Position numbers and translations under genes: made by a program
The notes under the pieces: generated by a model
Told to the model about the DNA's origin: nothing
The model's input: only the letters and a program-made list of their open reading frames with translations
The model's database searches: none
In this document: positions 25,633 through 32,952 of the stretch, one piece after another
Numbering within the stretch: the first letter of the stretch is position 1
Layout: each line of letters starts with the position of its first letter
Assembly: GCA_036566925.1 (NCBI GenBank)
Contig: DATCVI010000009.1
Location: forward strand, 1 to 45,071
Length of the DNA: 45,071 nt
From: Stenotrophomonas_A sp036566925
Lineage (GTDB): Bacteria > Pseudomonadota > Gammaproteobacteria > Xanthomonadales > Xanthomonadaceae
Direction: 5' to 3'

Positions 25633-25815
25633 TCAACCCGCCTTGGCAACCGTCTTCTTGGCTACGGCCTTCTTCGCCGGGGCCTTGGTCGCGGTCTTCT
25701 TGGCGACCGGCGCGGCGGCACCCACCGCCACCTTGCTCACGCTATGGCTGCGCGAATTGCCGTAGCTGGCGTTGTAGCGCTTGCCCTTGGCGGTCTTGCG
25801 GTCACCCTTACCCAT
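25633..25815 (-). CDS. 30S ribosomal protein bTHX with histone-H1-like tail
   Basis: This is a 60-residue basic protein. The N-terminal MGKGDRKTAKGKRYNASYG matches the ribosomal protein bTHX family, a small subunit component. The second half is an alanine/lysine/proline repeat (PVAKKTATKAPAKKAVAKK) like histone-H1-type tails of bacteria and longer than in typical bTHX. The ATG at 25815 has AGGAG nine bases upstream. The longer frame to 25905 lies in the intergenic region. It is convergent with clc across a terminator. Confidence 0.9.
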   Translation of the reverse strand: MGKGDRKTAKGKRYNASYGNSRSHSVSKVAVGAAAPVAKKTATKAPAKKAVAKKTVAKAG

Positions 25816-25923
25816 GATCGTCAACTCCTGAATGTGTTTGCATGATGCCCGTGCAGGCACGGATCCGGCGCGGCGCCACACAAGGGCGCTCGCGCGAGGG
25901 CGCAAAGCCTACCACGTCGCCCC

Positions 25924-26337
25924 TTAGTGCGCGCAGCTCGCATCGTGAACATGGCCATGGCTCAGGCGCAAATTCACCAGATGGGCGATGCCGACCAGGC
26001 ACCCGCCGAAGGTCATCACCACGGCGTGCGGCACCAGCGAGTGATGCAGGGGCGCATACAGCAGGCCACCCCACAGCAGCAACAGGCCGGGGACCAGCAG
26101 GCCAAGCGCGCGCCAGGCGCGATGGCGGCGATAGCCCAGGACCAGGCTGAACAAGCCGAGCAGGGTCACGAACACCACCACCGCGCGTTCAACGCCATCG
26201 CCCAGCCACACCGACAGGCCCAGCGAGGGCGCCAGCGCGAGCAATAACGGCAACACCGCGCAATGCACCGCACACAGCAACGAGCCGGTGGCACCGAAGC
26301 GGTCGAGCAAGGCACGCAAGGGAGTGGGGGGAGCCAT
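25924..26337 (-). CDS. MerC-domain membrane protein
   Basis: This is a 137-residue membrane protein with four helices, MerC type. The first helix holds the conserved cysteine/histidine motif C-A-V-H-C (SLLCAVHCAVLPLLLAL), and the C-terminus is metal-ligand rich (SHGHVHDASCAH). MerC proteins import mercuric ion, but many chromosomal MerC-domain proteins are not in mer operons and none is here. It is divergent from the ZnuD-like receptor, with a Zur-box-like site between them at 26362-26384. A zinc-related role is therefore inferred. The ATG at 26337 has a GGAA four bases upstream. Confidence 0.87.
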   Translation of the reverse strand: MAPPTPLRALLDRFGATGSLLCAVHCAVLPLLLALAPSLGLSVWLGDGVERAVVVFVTLLGLFSLVLGYRRHRAWRALGLLVPGLLLLWGGLLYAPLHHSLVPHAVVMTFGGCLVGIAHLVNLRLSHGHVHDASCAH

Positions 26338-26361
26338 GACTTCCAGCAGGGGACGCAGGAT

Positions 26362-26384
26362 GGGGTGGAATAATATAACATTTC
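26362..26384. promoter_or_regulatory. Candidate Zur box
   Basis: The right half-site TATAACATTTC (26374-26384) is a perfect match to the gammaproteobacterial Zur half-site recalled from the literature. The opposite half matches at about 6 of 11 positions. It is an AT-rich island between divergent merC-type and TonB-receptor genes, 25 bases from the merC start. A Zur/Fur gene is encoded at 32.4-32.9 kb. Confidence 0.7.
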
Positions 26385-26485
26385 CGCACTCGCACCAGAC
26401 CCCTCCCCCCATTACCTCCAAACCTTCGCTCCGGCGCTTAGCCGTGTCCGGCCATTGATACAAGATAACAACCAAAGCAATCGCC

Positions 26486-28540
26486 ATGACTCCCACTGTC
26501 CGCACTCGCCGCACCCCGCTATGCCTGGCGCTTGCCGCGCTGCTGTCCCCCGCCCTGGCCATGGCCGCCGAACCGGCACCCGCCGCGGACGATCCGCCGG
26601 CCACTGATTCGCGCCACGACGCCGACGCCGGCAATAGCCGCCACGTCAAGGACCTCGACGCCGTCACCGTGACCGCCAGCCCGCTCGGCGGCACCGCCTC
26701 CGAATTGAGCCGCCCGGTCGAAGTCCTGGCCGGCGAGCGCCTCGACGAAGCCCGCGGCGCCAGCCTCGGCGAGACCGTGGCCGGCCTGCCCGGCGTGCAA
26801 AGTTCCAATTTCGGGCCCGGCGTCGGCCGGCCGATCATCCGCGGCATGGACGGCCCGCGCGTGGCCATCGTCAGCGGCGGGCTGGCCACCCAGGACGTCT
26901 CGACCGTGAGCCAGGACCATTCCCCGGCCATCGAGCCGTTCCTCGCCGACCAGATCGAAGTGCTCAAGGGGCCCTCGACGTTGCTATACGGCTCCGGCGC
27001 GATCGGCGGCGTGGTCAACGTCGTTGACGGCCGCATCGCCGAGACCCCAGTGGATGGGGTCAGCGGCCGCGCCGAGATGCGTTTCGATGCCGGCGACAAG
27101 AGCGGCAACACCGACATGTTCCGGCTCGACGCCGGCAATGGCTCGGGCCTGTCGATCCATGCCGATGGCGTGTACCGCAATCTCAACGACTACGACACCC
27201 CGCGCGGCCGGCAGGCCAACAGCTTCGTCGACGGCAAGTCGGGCGCAGTGGGCGCGTCGATGTCGGGCGACTGGGGTTTCGTCGGCGTGTCGGCCTCGCG
27301 TTTTCGCGACACCTACGGCAACCCGGGCGAGCCTGGCGATATCGCCGCCGGCGAGCGCGGCGTGTGGCTGGACATGCAGCAGGATCGCTACGAGCTGAAG
27401 GGCGGCCTCAACGATCCCTTCGGTGACGGCAGCGGCCTGCGCTACAGCTTCGGCCATACCGACTACACGCATACCGAGTGGGAAGGCGACGAGCCCGGCA
27501 CGACCTTCGACAAGCGCGCCAACGAAGGCCGCGTGGAAGCCTCCTTCGCCTTCGGCGGCGGCTGGGAAACCGCGTTCGGCGTGCAGGGCAGCGACGCGAC
27601 CTTCTCCGCCGTCGGCGAAGAAGCCTTCGTGCCCAAGACCGACACCCAGGCCATCGGCGTATTCGGTGTGGCCCGTAACAAGTGGGGCCGCCTGCAGGCC
27701 GACGTCGGCGCGCGCGTGGACCAGGTGAAGTACGACACCGTGACCGGGCTGTCGCGCGACTTCCACCCCGGCAGCCTCTCGCTCAGCGGTGGCTGGCGCT
27801 TCAATGAGCAGTGGCGCCTGACCGCCAACCTCGACCACGCCGAGCGTGCACCGGCCGAGGAAGAACTGTTCGCCGATGGTCCACATATCGCCACGCTGTC
27901 CTACGAAATCGGCAACCCCGATTTGAAGAAGGAGGCAGCCAACCAGGCCGAGCTCGGCCTGAACTACCAGAACGACTGGCTCGATGCGAAGGTCTCGGCG
28001 TACTACAACCGCTACAACGATTTCATCTACCTAGCCGATACCGGCGGCCAGTGGTATTTCGACGAAGAAGACGAATACCTGCCGATCCGCCAGTGGTCGC
28101 AGGCCGATGCGATCTTCCACGGCTTCGAGGGCGAAGCGACCTTCCACCTGGCCAACAACGAGACCGGCGCCTGGGACCTGCACGTGTTCGGCGACACCGT
28201 GCGTGCGCGCCTGGACCAGGGCGGCAATCTGCCGCGTATCGCGCCTTCGCGCTTCGGCGCGCAGTTCCGCTGGGAAGCCGTGCACTGGCGGGCCTCGCTC
28301 GGCGCCACCCGTTACGCCAAGCAGGACAAGGTCGCCGTCGGCGAAACCCCGACCGATGGCTACACCCTGGTCGATGCCCACGTGGCCTACCACCTCGACA
28401 GCGGCAGCACCGCATGGGAGGTCTTCCTCGACGGCAACAACCTCACCAACCAGGATGCCCGCGTGCACACCTCCTTCCTCAAGGACGATGTGATGCTGCC
28501 GGGCCGCAACGCCACCTTTGGCGTGCGCCTGTTCTTCTGA
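26486..28540 (+). CDS. TonB-dependent receptor, ZnuD-like (probable zinc uptake)
   Basis: This is a 684-residue outer-membrane receptor. A signal peptide (core LCLALAALLSPALAMAAE) is followed by a TonB-box-like segment (DAVTVTAS), the plug domain at about 55-180 (LSRPVEVLAGERLDEARGA, then VGRPIIRGMDGPRVAIVSGG and LKGPSTLLYGSGAIGGVVNVV), and a beta-barrel ending in the typical terminal Phe (FGVRLFF). The plug resembles ZnuD/YncD-type receptors. The metal is inferred to be zinc from the Zur-box-like site upstream and the neighbouring MerC-type gene. The start at 26486 lacks a strong ribosome site, so its expression may be weak or leader-dependent. A strong terminator follows. Confidence 0.9.
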   Translation: MTPTVRTRRTPLCLALAALLSPALAMAAEPAPAADDPPATDSRHDADAGNSRHVKDLDAVTVTASPLGGTASELSRPVEVLAGERLDEARGASLGETVAGLPGVQSSNFGPGVGRPIIRGMDGPRVAIVSGGLATQDVSTVSQDHSPAIEPFLADQIEVLKGPSTLLYGSGAIGGVVNVVDGRIAETPVDGVSGRAEMRFDAGDKSGNTDMFRLDAGNGSGLSIHADGVYRNLNDYDTPRGRQANSFVDGKSGAVGASMSGDWGFVGVSASRFRDTYGNPGEPGDIAAGERGVWLDMQQDRYELKGGLNDPFGDGSGLRYSFGHTDYTHTEWEGDEPGTTFDKRANEGRVEASFAFGGGWETAFGVQGSDATFSAVGEEAFVPKTDTQAIGVFGVARNKWGRLQADVGARVDQVKYDTVTGLSRDFHPGSLSLSGGWRFNEQWRLTANLDHAERAPAEEELFADGPHIATLSYEIGNPDLKKEAANQAELGLNYQNDWLDAKVSAYYNRYNDFIYLADTGGQWYFDEEDEYLPIRQWSQADAIFHGFEGEATFHLANNETGAWDLHVFGDTVRARLDQGGNLPRIAPSRFGAQFRWEAVHWRASLGATRYAKQDKVAVGETPTDGYTLVDAHVAYHLDSGSTAWEVFLDGNNLTNQDARVHTSFLKDDVMLPGRNATFGVRLFF

Positions 28541-28567
28541 CGTCGCGCCCTCTCCCGCGCGTTGGCC

Positions 28568-28596
28568 GGCCGCCCCGAAAGGGGCGGCCTTTTTTG
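28568..28596 (+). terminator. Rho-independent terminator of the TonB receptor gene
   Basis: Nine-base arms GGCCGCCCC and GGGGCGGCC (28568-28576, 28581-28589) enclose a GAAA tetraloop and are followed by TTTTTTG. This is the strongest intrinsic terminator in the window. Confidence 0.95.
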
Positions 28597-28612
28597 TTTC
28601 AGCCCGCTGCGC

Positions 28613-28918
28613 TCAGCGCTTGCTCCAGCCGGAGCGCGCATGCCCAGGTGGACAGGCCACGCGCAAGGCGACGATGCCGCCGACCAGCGCGGCGATCCCG
28701 CCGATAAGGAAGATCACCGCCATGCCCGGCGCGCCATCGCCCAGCGCCAGGGGCGCCGGCATGATCGAAGCGCAGTCGCCGCCCAGGCTCAAGCCAGCGG
28801 TGACGTGCCCCAGGCAGGCGCCGGCGTTGGCCGCCAGCGCCAGCGGTGGGTGCGCGATCCACAGGGCTCCCACCAGCAGCACCAGGCCGGCGGCGAGTAG
28901 CGAAAGACCATGCTTCAT
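28613..28918 (-). CDS. Small hypothetical membrane protein
   Basis: This is a 101-residue protein with two or three hydrophobic segments (LSLLAAGLVLLVGALWIA near the N-terminus and MAVIFLIGGIAALVGGIVAL near residue 70) and a basic C-terminus (GHARSGWSKR). No family is recognised. Codon third positions are strongly G/C, and the frame ends cleanly after the receptor terminator. The ribosome site is weak (GGAACGGA about nine bases upstream), so this is a moderate-confidence gene. Confidence 0.6.
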   Translation of the reverse strand: MKHGLSLLAAGLVLLVGALWIAHPPLALAANAGACLGHVTAGLSLGGDCASIMPAPLALGDGAPGMAVIFLIGGIAALVGGIVALRVACPPGHARSGWSKR

Positions 28919-29055
28919 GCGCGCGATTCCGTTCCAGGTCGCCGCGAAATCTGAACAAGCGCGCGCTCCCCGGCAACCGGCGCGCGACGAAGGCGGCCAA
29001 TGCGGGGATGGAACCGGCCCTGCGCGCACCGGAATCACCCCGCAAGCGCACGCAA

Positions 29056-29077
29056 GGACCGCGTTTGCGCGCGGTCC
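29056..29077 (-). terminator. Possible terminator of the second VOC gene
   Basis: Eight-base arms GGACCGCG (29056-29063) and CGCGGTCC (29070-29077) with a six-base loop lie 33 bases beyond the VOC stop codon. No proper T-run follows on the minus strand, so it may be only a hairpin. Nothing else was recognised in the gap 28919-29109. Confidence 0.35.
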
Positions 29078-29109
29078 GGTGTGACGCCACGAAGTCCTGC
29101 CGGGTCGGT

Positions 29110-29538
29110 CTAGAAGCGCACTTCCACCGAATCGGCACTGCGCTGGGCCGGGCCGTGATACACCGCTTCGATGTTGTTGCCATCCGGGTCGAGCACGAAC
29201 GCGCCGTAGTAGGCCGGGTGGTACGGCCGCACGCCGGGCGCGCCATTGTCGCGGCCGCCGGCCGCCAATGCGGCCTGGTAGAACGCGTCCACCATCGCGC
29301 GGTCGCGGGCCTGGAAGGCGAGATGGTGGCGGCCGGTCAGCTCGCCGAGCGCGGCTTTGCTGTCGGCGGTGGAGACGAACAACTCGTCGGCCCAGAAGAA
29401 ATCCTTATCTTCGCCGCCGATCGGGATCCCGAGCACGTCGAATACCGCCTGGTAGAAGCGTCGGCTGGCCGGCAGGTCGCGCACCACCAGCTGCAGGTGG
29501 TCGATCAGGCGTCCGCGATGCAAGTGGTAGGTTTCCAT
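29110..29538 (-). CDS. VOC family protein (glyoxalase-like)
   Basis: This is a 142-residue single VOC domain. The first half is RLIDHLQLVVRDLPASRRFY and the second contains RHHLAFQARDRAMVDAFY and YYGAFVLDPDGNNIEAV. The conserved H and E of the metal site (His in DHLQL, Glu near IEAVYH) are present. The substrate is unknown. GAGGACT seven to eleven bases upstream supports the ATG at 29538. It is divergent from the metE leader. It is unlike the VOC gene at 8.1 kb apart from the fold. Confidence 0.88.
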   Translation of the reverse strand: METYHLHRGRLIDHLQLVVRDLPASRRFYQAVFDVLGIPIGGEDKDFFWADELFVSTADSKAALGELTGRHHLAFQARDRAMVDAFYQAALAAGGRDNGAPGVRPYHPAYYGAFVLDPDGNNIEAVYHGPAQRSADSVEVRF

Positions 29539-29631
29539 GGCGAGTCCTCGTAGGTGGAGTGCGGCTTATAGCAAGGGGCGTGCTGGCAGGGGATCAACGC
29601 AGCGTCAAGCGCGCGCAAGGTCCCAAGCGCA

Positions 29632-29660
29632 TTGACGCGGCCGCCGAACCGGCCTACCTT
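29632..29660 (+). promoter_or_regulatory. Sigma-70 promoter of metE
   Basis: A consensus-like -35 TTGACG (29632-29637) and a -10 TACCTT (29655-29660) are separated by exactly 17 bases. Transcription would start near 29667, just before the cobalamin riboswitch. Confidence 0.75.
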
Positions 29661-29667
29661 GGCCCTC

Positions 29668-29870
29668 GTACAGGTATCTATCTCTTCATCCACATGAAGC
29701 GATGGATTTAAACGGGAATCCGGTGACGGCTGGCTTGCCAGCCCATTCCGGAGCTGCCCCGCAGCGGTGAATGGAAACGACCTCCGCCATACGCACTGGG
29801 CCTTTTGGCCTGGGAAGCGGCGGACATTAGGCCCGCCATGCCGACCGGCATGGCCCGTCCATCAGCCCGA
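29668..29870 (+). ncRNA. Cobalamin riboswitch
   Basis: The leader carries the conserved elements of the AdoCbl riboswitch in order: the GGGAATCCGGTG core segment (about 29714), CCCCGCAGCGGTGA (about 29757-29770), the CACTGGG...TGGGAAGCGG part of the B12 box (about 29793-29820), and a terminal GCCATGCC-GACC-GGCATGGC hairpin at 29835-29854. Boundaries are approximate. Cobalamin binding should shut off metE, which is unnecessary when the B12-dependent MetH can work. The remaining leader to 30087 is long and holds a TTCGCCC/GGGCGAA stem (29984-30001) that may be part of the expression platform. Together with the promoter it accounts for the 549-base gap between the VOC gene and metE. Confidence 0.9.
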
Positions 29871-30087
29871 ATACCGGCCTGCGCCGGTGGCCTTGGCCAT
29901 CGTTTCGACCTGGCGCCCGCGGGGGTGGCGGGAGTCGTGCGCGGTCACGCCGCGCGCGCTTTCGCCTTGCCCGCAGGCACCGGTTCGCCCGCGGGGGCGA
30001 AGGTCGCTGGCAGGGCGACGTGCGCGAGCGCGGGCAGCCTTGCGGTTCCTTCGTTCCTCACTGCCCATCGCAATGAGGATCCACAAC

Positions 30088-32376
30088 ATGACCATCGTGA
30101 CCCACCTGGGCTTCCCGCGCATTGGCGCGCGGCGTGAGCTCAAGCAAGCACTGGAAAGCCACTGGCGTGGCGAGACCGATGCCGACACCCTGCGTACACA
30201 AGCCCGCCAGCTGCGAGCGCAGCACTGGCAGCTGCAACTCGACGCCGGCGTCGATATCCCTCCCAGCAACGACTTCAGTCTCTACGACCACGTGCTCGAT
30301 ACGGCATTCGCGTTCGATGCGATTCCGGAACGTTATCGCCCGCTGCTGCACGAAGAACCCCTCGCCGCTTATTTCGCCATGGCACGCGGCCACCAGGCCG
30401 ACGGCATCGACGTGCACGCGCTGGAAATGACCAAGTGGTTCGACACCAACTACCACTACCTGGTCCCCGAACTGCAGGCCGGCCAGCGCTTTCGCCTGCG
30501 CAGCCGCAAGGCCGTGGAGGAATACCGCGAAGCCAGGGCGCTCGGCATCGAGACCCGGCCCGTGTTGCTCGGCCCGGTGAGCTTCCTGCTGCTGTCCAAG
30601 ACGACAGACGGCAGCGACCGCCTGCCCGCGCTCGAGGCGCTGCTGCCGGTATACGCCGAGTTGTTGGGCGAGTTGCGGGCGGCCGGCGCGCAGTGGGTAC
30701 AACTCGACGAGCCGGCCCTGGTGCTGGACCTCGAACCGGCCTGGCGCGACGCCTTCACCCACGCCTACCAATCCCTGGCAGCCAGCACCGCGCCGAAACT
30801 GCTGCTGGCGACCTACTTTGGCGCGCTCGGCAACCACCTGGCGCTGGCCACCTCGCTGCCGGTGCACGGCCTGCATATCGACCTGGTCCGTGGTCGCGCC
30901 GAACTCGATACGGTCCTGCGCGCCTTGCCACCTGGGCGCGTGCTCTCGGCCGGGCTCATCGATGGCCGCAACATCTGGCGCGCGCGCCTGGACGAGGCGT
31001 TGACGCTGGCGCGCTACGCCCAGGGCCATCTCGGGCCCGATCGCCTGTGGTTGTCGACCTCGTGTTCGCTGCTGCACGTGCCGGTGGACCTGGCCCAGGA
31101 AACCGCGCTCGACGCCGAACTGCGCAGCTGGCTCGCCTTCGCGCGACAAAAGTTGCAGGAGTTGCGGACGCTCGCCGACGTACTCGACGGTCGCAGCGAT
31201 GAGCACGTGCTGCAGGCCCACCGGGCGGCGCGAGAAAGCCGCCACCACTCCGCGCGCGTGCATCGCCCCGACGTGGCGCGCCGCCAGGCCGCGCTGGATA
31301 CCGACGCCACCCGGCGTCCACGCGCGCATGCCGAGCGCGCGCAGCTGCAACAAGCGCAGCTGCAGTTGCCGCTGTACCCGACCACCACGATAGGCTCGTT
31401 TCCGCAGACGCCGGAAGTGCGCCAGGCCCGTGCCCGCCTACGCTCCGGCAAGCTCGACCTCGCCGGCTACGACACCTTCATCGCCGCGCAGATCGCTCAT
31501 TGCGTGCGCGTGCAGGAACAGATCGGCCTGGATGTCCTGGTGCATGGCGAATTCGAGCGCAACGACATGGTCGAATACTTCGGCGAGCGCCTGGACGGTT
31601 TCGCCTTCAGCCGCCACGGTTGGGTGCAAAGCTACGGCTCGCGTTGCGTCAAGCCGCCAATCATCTACGGCGATGTCGCCCGCCCGGCGCCGATGACCGT
31701 GCGCTGGTCGCAGTACGCGCAATCGCTGACCGAGCGGCCGGTCAAGGGCATGCTCACCGGGCCGGTGACGATCCTGCTATGGTCGTTCGTGCGCGACGAC
31801 CAGGAGCGCGCGCGTACCTGTCGGCAGATCGCCCTGGCCCTGCGCGATGAGGTGCGTGACCTGGAAGCGGCGGGCATTGCGGTGATCCAGATCGACGAGC
31901 CCGCCTTGCGCGAAGGCCTGCCGCTGCGCCGCGGCGACTGGCCCGGCTACTTGCAATGGGCGGTGGAGAGTTTCCGCATCGCTTCGTGTGGCGTGCGCGA
32001 CAGCACCCAGATCCACACCCACATGTGCTACTCGGAGTTCAACGACATCATCGAGGCGGTGGCGGCGCTGGACGCGGACGTGATCTCGATCGAGACCTCG
32101 CGCTCGCGCATGGAACTGCTCGATGCCTTCGTGCGCTTCCGCTACCCGAATGCGATTGGCCCCGGCGTCTACGACATCCACTCGCCGCGCGTGCCGGCGA
32201 TGGCCGACATGCTCGGCCTGCTGGAACGCGCGCGCGATGTGCTGGCGCCGGAACAGTTGTGGGTGAACCCGGACTGCGGCCTGAAGACACGCCGCTGGAG
32301 CGAAGTCGAACCGGCGCTGCGAGTGATGGTGCAGGCAGCGCAGCGGCTGCGTGCTGAGGCGCGCCAGGTGGCTTAG
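30088..32376 (+). CDS. metE: Cobalamin-independent methionine synthase
   Basis: This is a 762-residue zinc enzyme making methionine from homocysteine and methyltetrahydrofolate polyglutamate, of the usual length for MetE (E. coli 753). The N-terminal TIM barrel begins HLGFPRIGARRELKQALESH. The zinc ligands are visible in the second barrel: HTHMC (His and Cys), VISIETSRS (Glu) and NPDCGLK (Cys). The ATG at 30088 is chosen because GAGGA lies eight bases upstream and because the longer frame to 29767 runs through the riboswitch. The gene is regulated by B12 and sits near a zinc-regulator gene. A hairpin terminator follows. Confidence 0.95.
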   Translation: MTIVTHLGFPRIGARRELKQALESHWRGETDADTLRTQARQLRAQHWQLQLDAGVDIPPSNDFSLYDHVLDTAFAFDAIPERYRPLLHEEPLAAYFAMARGHQADGIDVHALEMTKWFDTNYHYLVPELQAGQRFRLRSRKAVEEYREARALGIETRPVLLGPVSFLLLSKTTDGSDRLPALEALLPVYAELLGELRAAGAQWVQLDEPALVLDLEPAWRDAFTHAYQSLAASTAPKLLLATYFGALGNHLALATSLPVHGLHIDLVRGRAELDTVLRALPPGRVLSAGLIDGRNIWRARLDEALTLARYAQGHLGPDRLWLSTSCSLLHVPVDLAQETALDAELRSWLAFARQKLQELRTLADVLDGRSDEHVLQAHRAARESRHHSARVHRPDVARRQAALDTDATRRPRAHAERAQLQQAQLQLPLYPTTTIGSFPQTPEVRQARARLRSGKLDLAGYDTFIAAQIAHCVRVQEQIGLDVLVHGEFERNDMVEYFGERLDGFAFSRHGWVQSYGSRCVKPPIIYGDVARPAPMTVRWSQYAQSLTERPVKGMLTGPVTILLWSFVRDDQERARTCRQIALALRDEVRDLEAAGIAVIQIDEPALREGLPLRRGDWPGYLQWAVESFRIASCGVRDSTQIHTHMCYSEFNDIIEAVAALDADVISIETSRSRMELLDAFVRFRYPNAIGPGVYDIHSPRVPAMADMLGLLERARDVLAPEQLWVNPDCGLKTRRWSEVEPALRVMVQAAQRLRAEARQVA

Positions 32377-32384
32377 CGGGATCG

Positions 32385-32410
32385 AGGGGCGCTCAAGGGC
32401 GCCCCTTTTT
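32385..32410 (+). terminator. Terminator of metE
   Basis: Arms AGGGGCGC and GCGCCCCT (32385-32392, 32399-32406) are separated by TCAAGG and run into TTTTT. It lies nine bases after the metE stop codon and separates it from the convergent Zur gene. Confidence 0.88.
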
Positions 32411-32421
32411 CGGCTACTGGG

Positions 32422-32910
32422 TCAGGCCGCCGCGCACTTGGCGCACAGGCCATGTACTTCCAGCGTTTGCGCCTGCGGTTGGAAGCCCAGCGCCTTGGCG
32501 CGGGCGTCGAGCTGGGCCACGACTTCGCGGTCTTCCAGTTCCACCGCGCTGTGGCAACGGTCGCAGATCAGGAACGGCACCGAGTGCTGGCTGCTGTTGG
32601 GATGGTGGCAGGCGACGAAGGCGTTGACCGATTCGAGCTTGTGCACGAAACCATTGGCCATCAGGAAATCCAGCGCGCGGTACACCGTCGGCGGCGCATC
32701 GGCCCCCACGCTCTTGCCTTCACGCACCCATTCCAACAGCTCATAGGCCTTGACCGGCTTGCCCGCATCGGCGATCAGGCGCAGCACGTTGGCGCGGATC
32801 GGCGTCAGGCGCAGGCCGCGCTCGGCGCTGGCGCGCTCCACCGCGGCCACGAACGCATCGGCGCTGTGGACGTGGTGGTGCGGGTCGGTGCAGGCATGCT
32901 TGGCGGCCAT
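32422..32910 (-). CDS. zur: Fur family regulator, probably Zur
   Basis: This is a 162-residue Fur-family repressor. The N-terminus is histidine-rich (HACTDPHHHVH), then comes a winged helix (GLRLTPIRANVLRLI and PPTVYRALDFLMANGFVHKL). The structural zinc is bound by two CxxC motifs, FLICDRCH and LCAKC. The Zur assignment is favoured by the family pattern, the second His/Cys-rich sites and the nearby Zur-box-like site upstream of the ZnuD-like receptor. Iron Fur cannot be wholly excluded. It follows gltX by 42 bases on the same strand, so it may be co-transcribed. Confidence 0.88.
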   Translation of the reverse strand: MAAKHACTDPHHHVHSADAFVAAVERASAERGLRLTPIRANVLRLIADAGKPVKAYELLEWVREGKSVGADAPPTVYRALDFLMANGFVHKLESVNAFVACHHPNSSQHSVPFLICDRCHSAVELEDREVVAQLDARAKALGFQPQAQTLEVHGLCAKCAAA

Positions 32911-32952
32911 GGGGGTCTCGGGACTCTTCGTTCGGGCGGAAAGGCGCGCGGC

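Noticed and set aside
29767..30087. Long N-terminal extension of MetE
   Set aside because: This frame passes through the cobalamin riboswitch. The family start HLGFPRIGARRELK follows the ATG at 30088.
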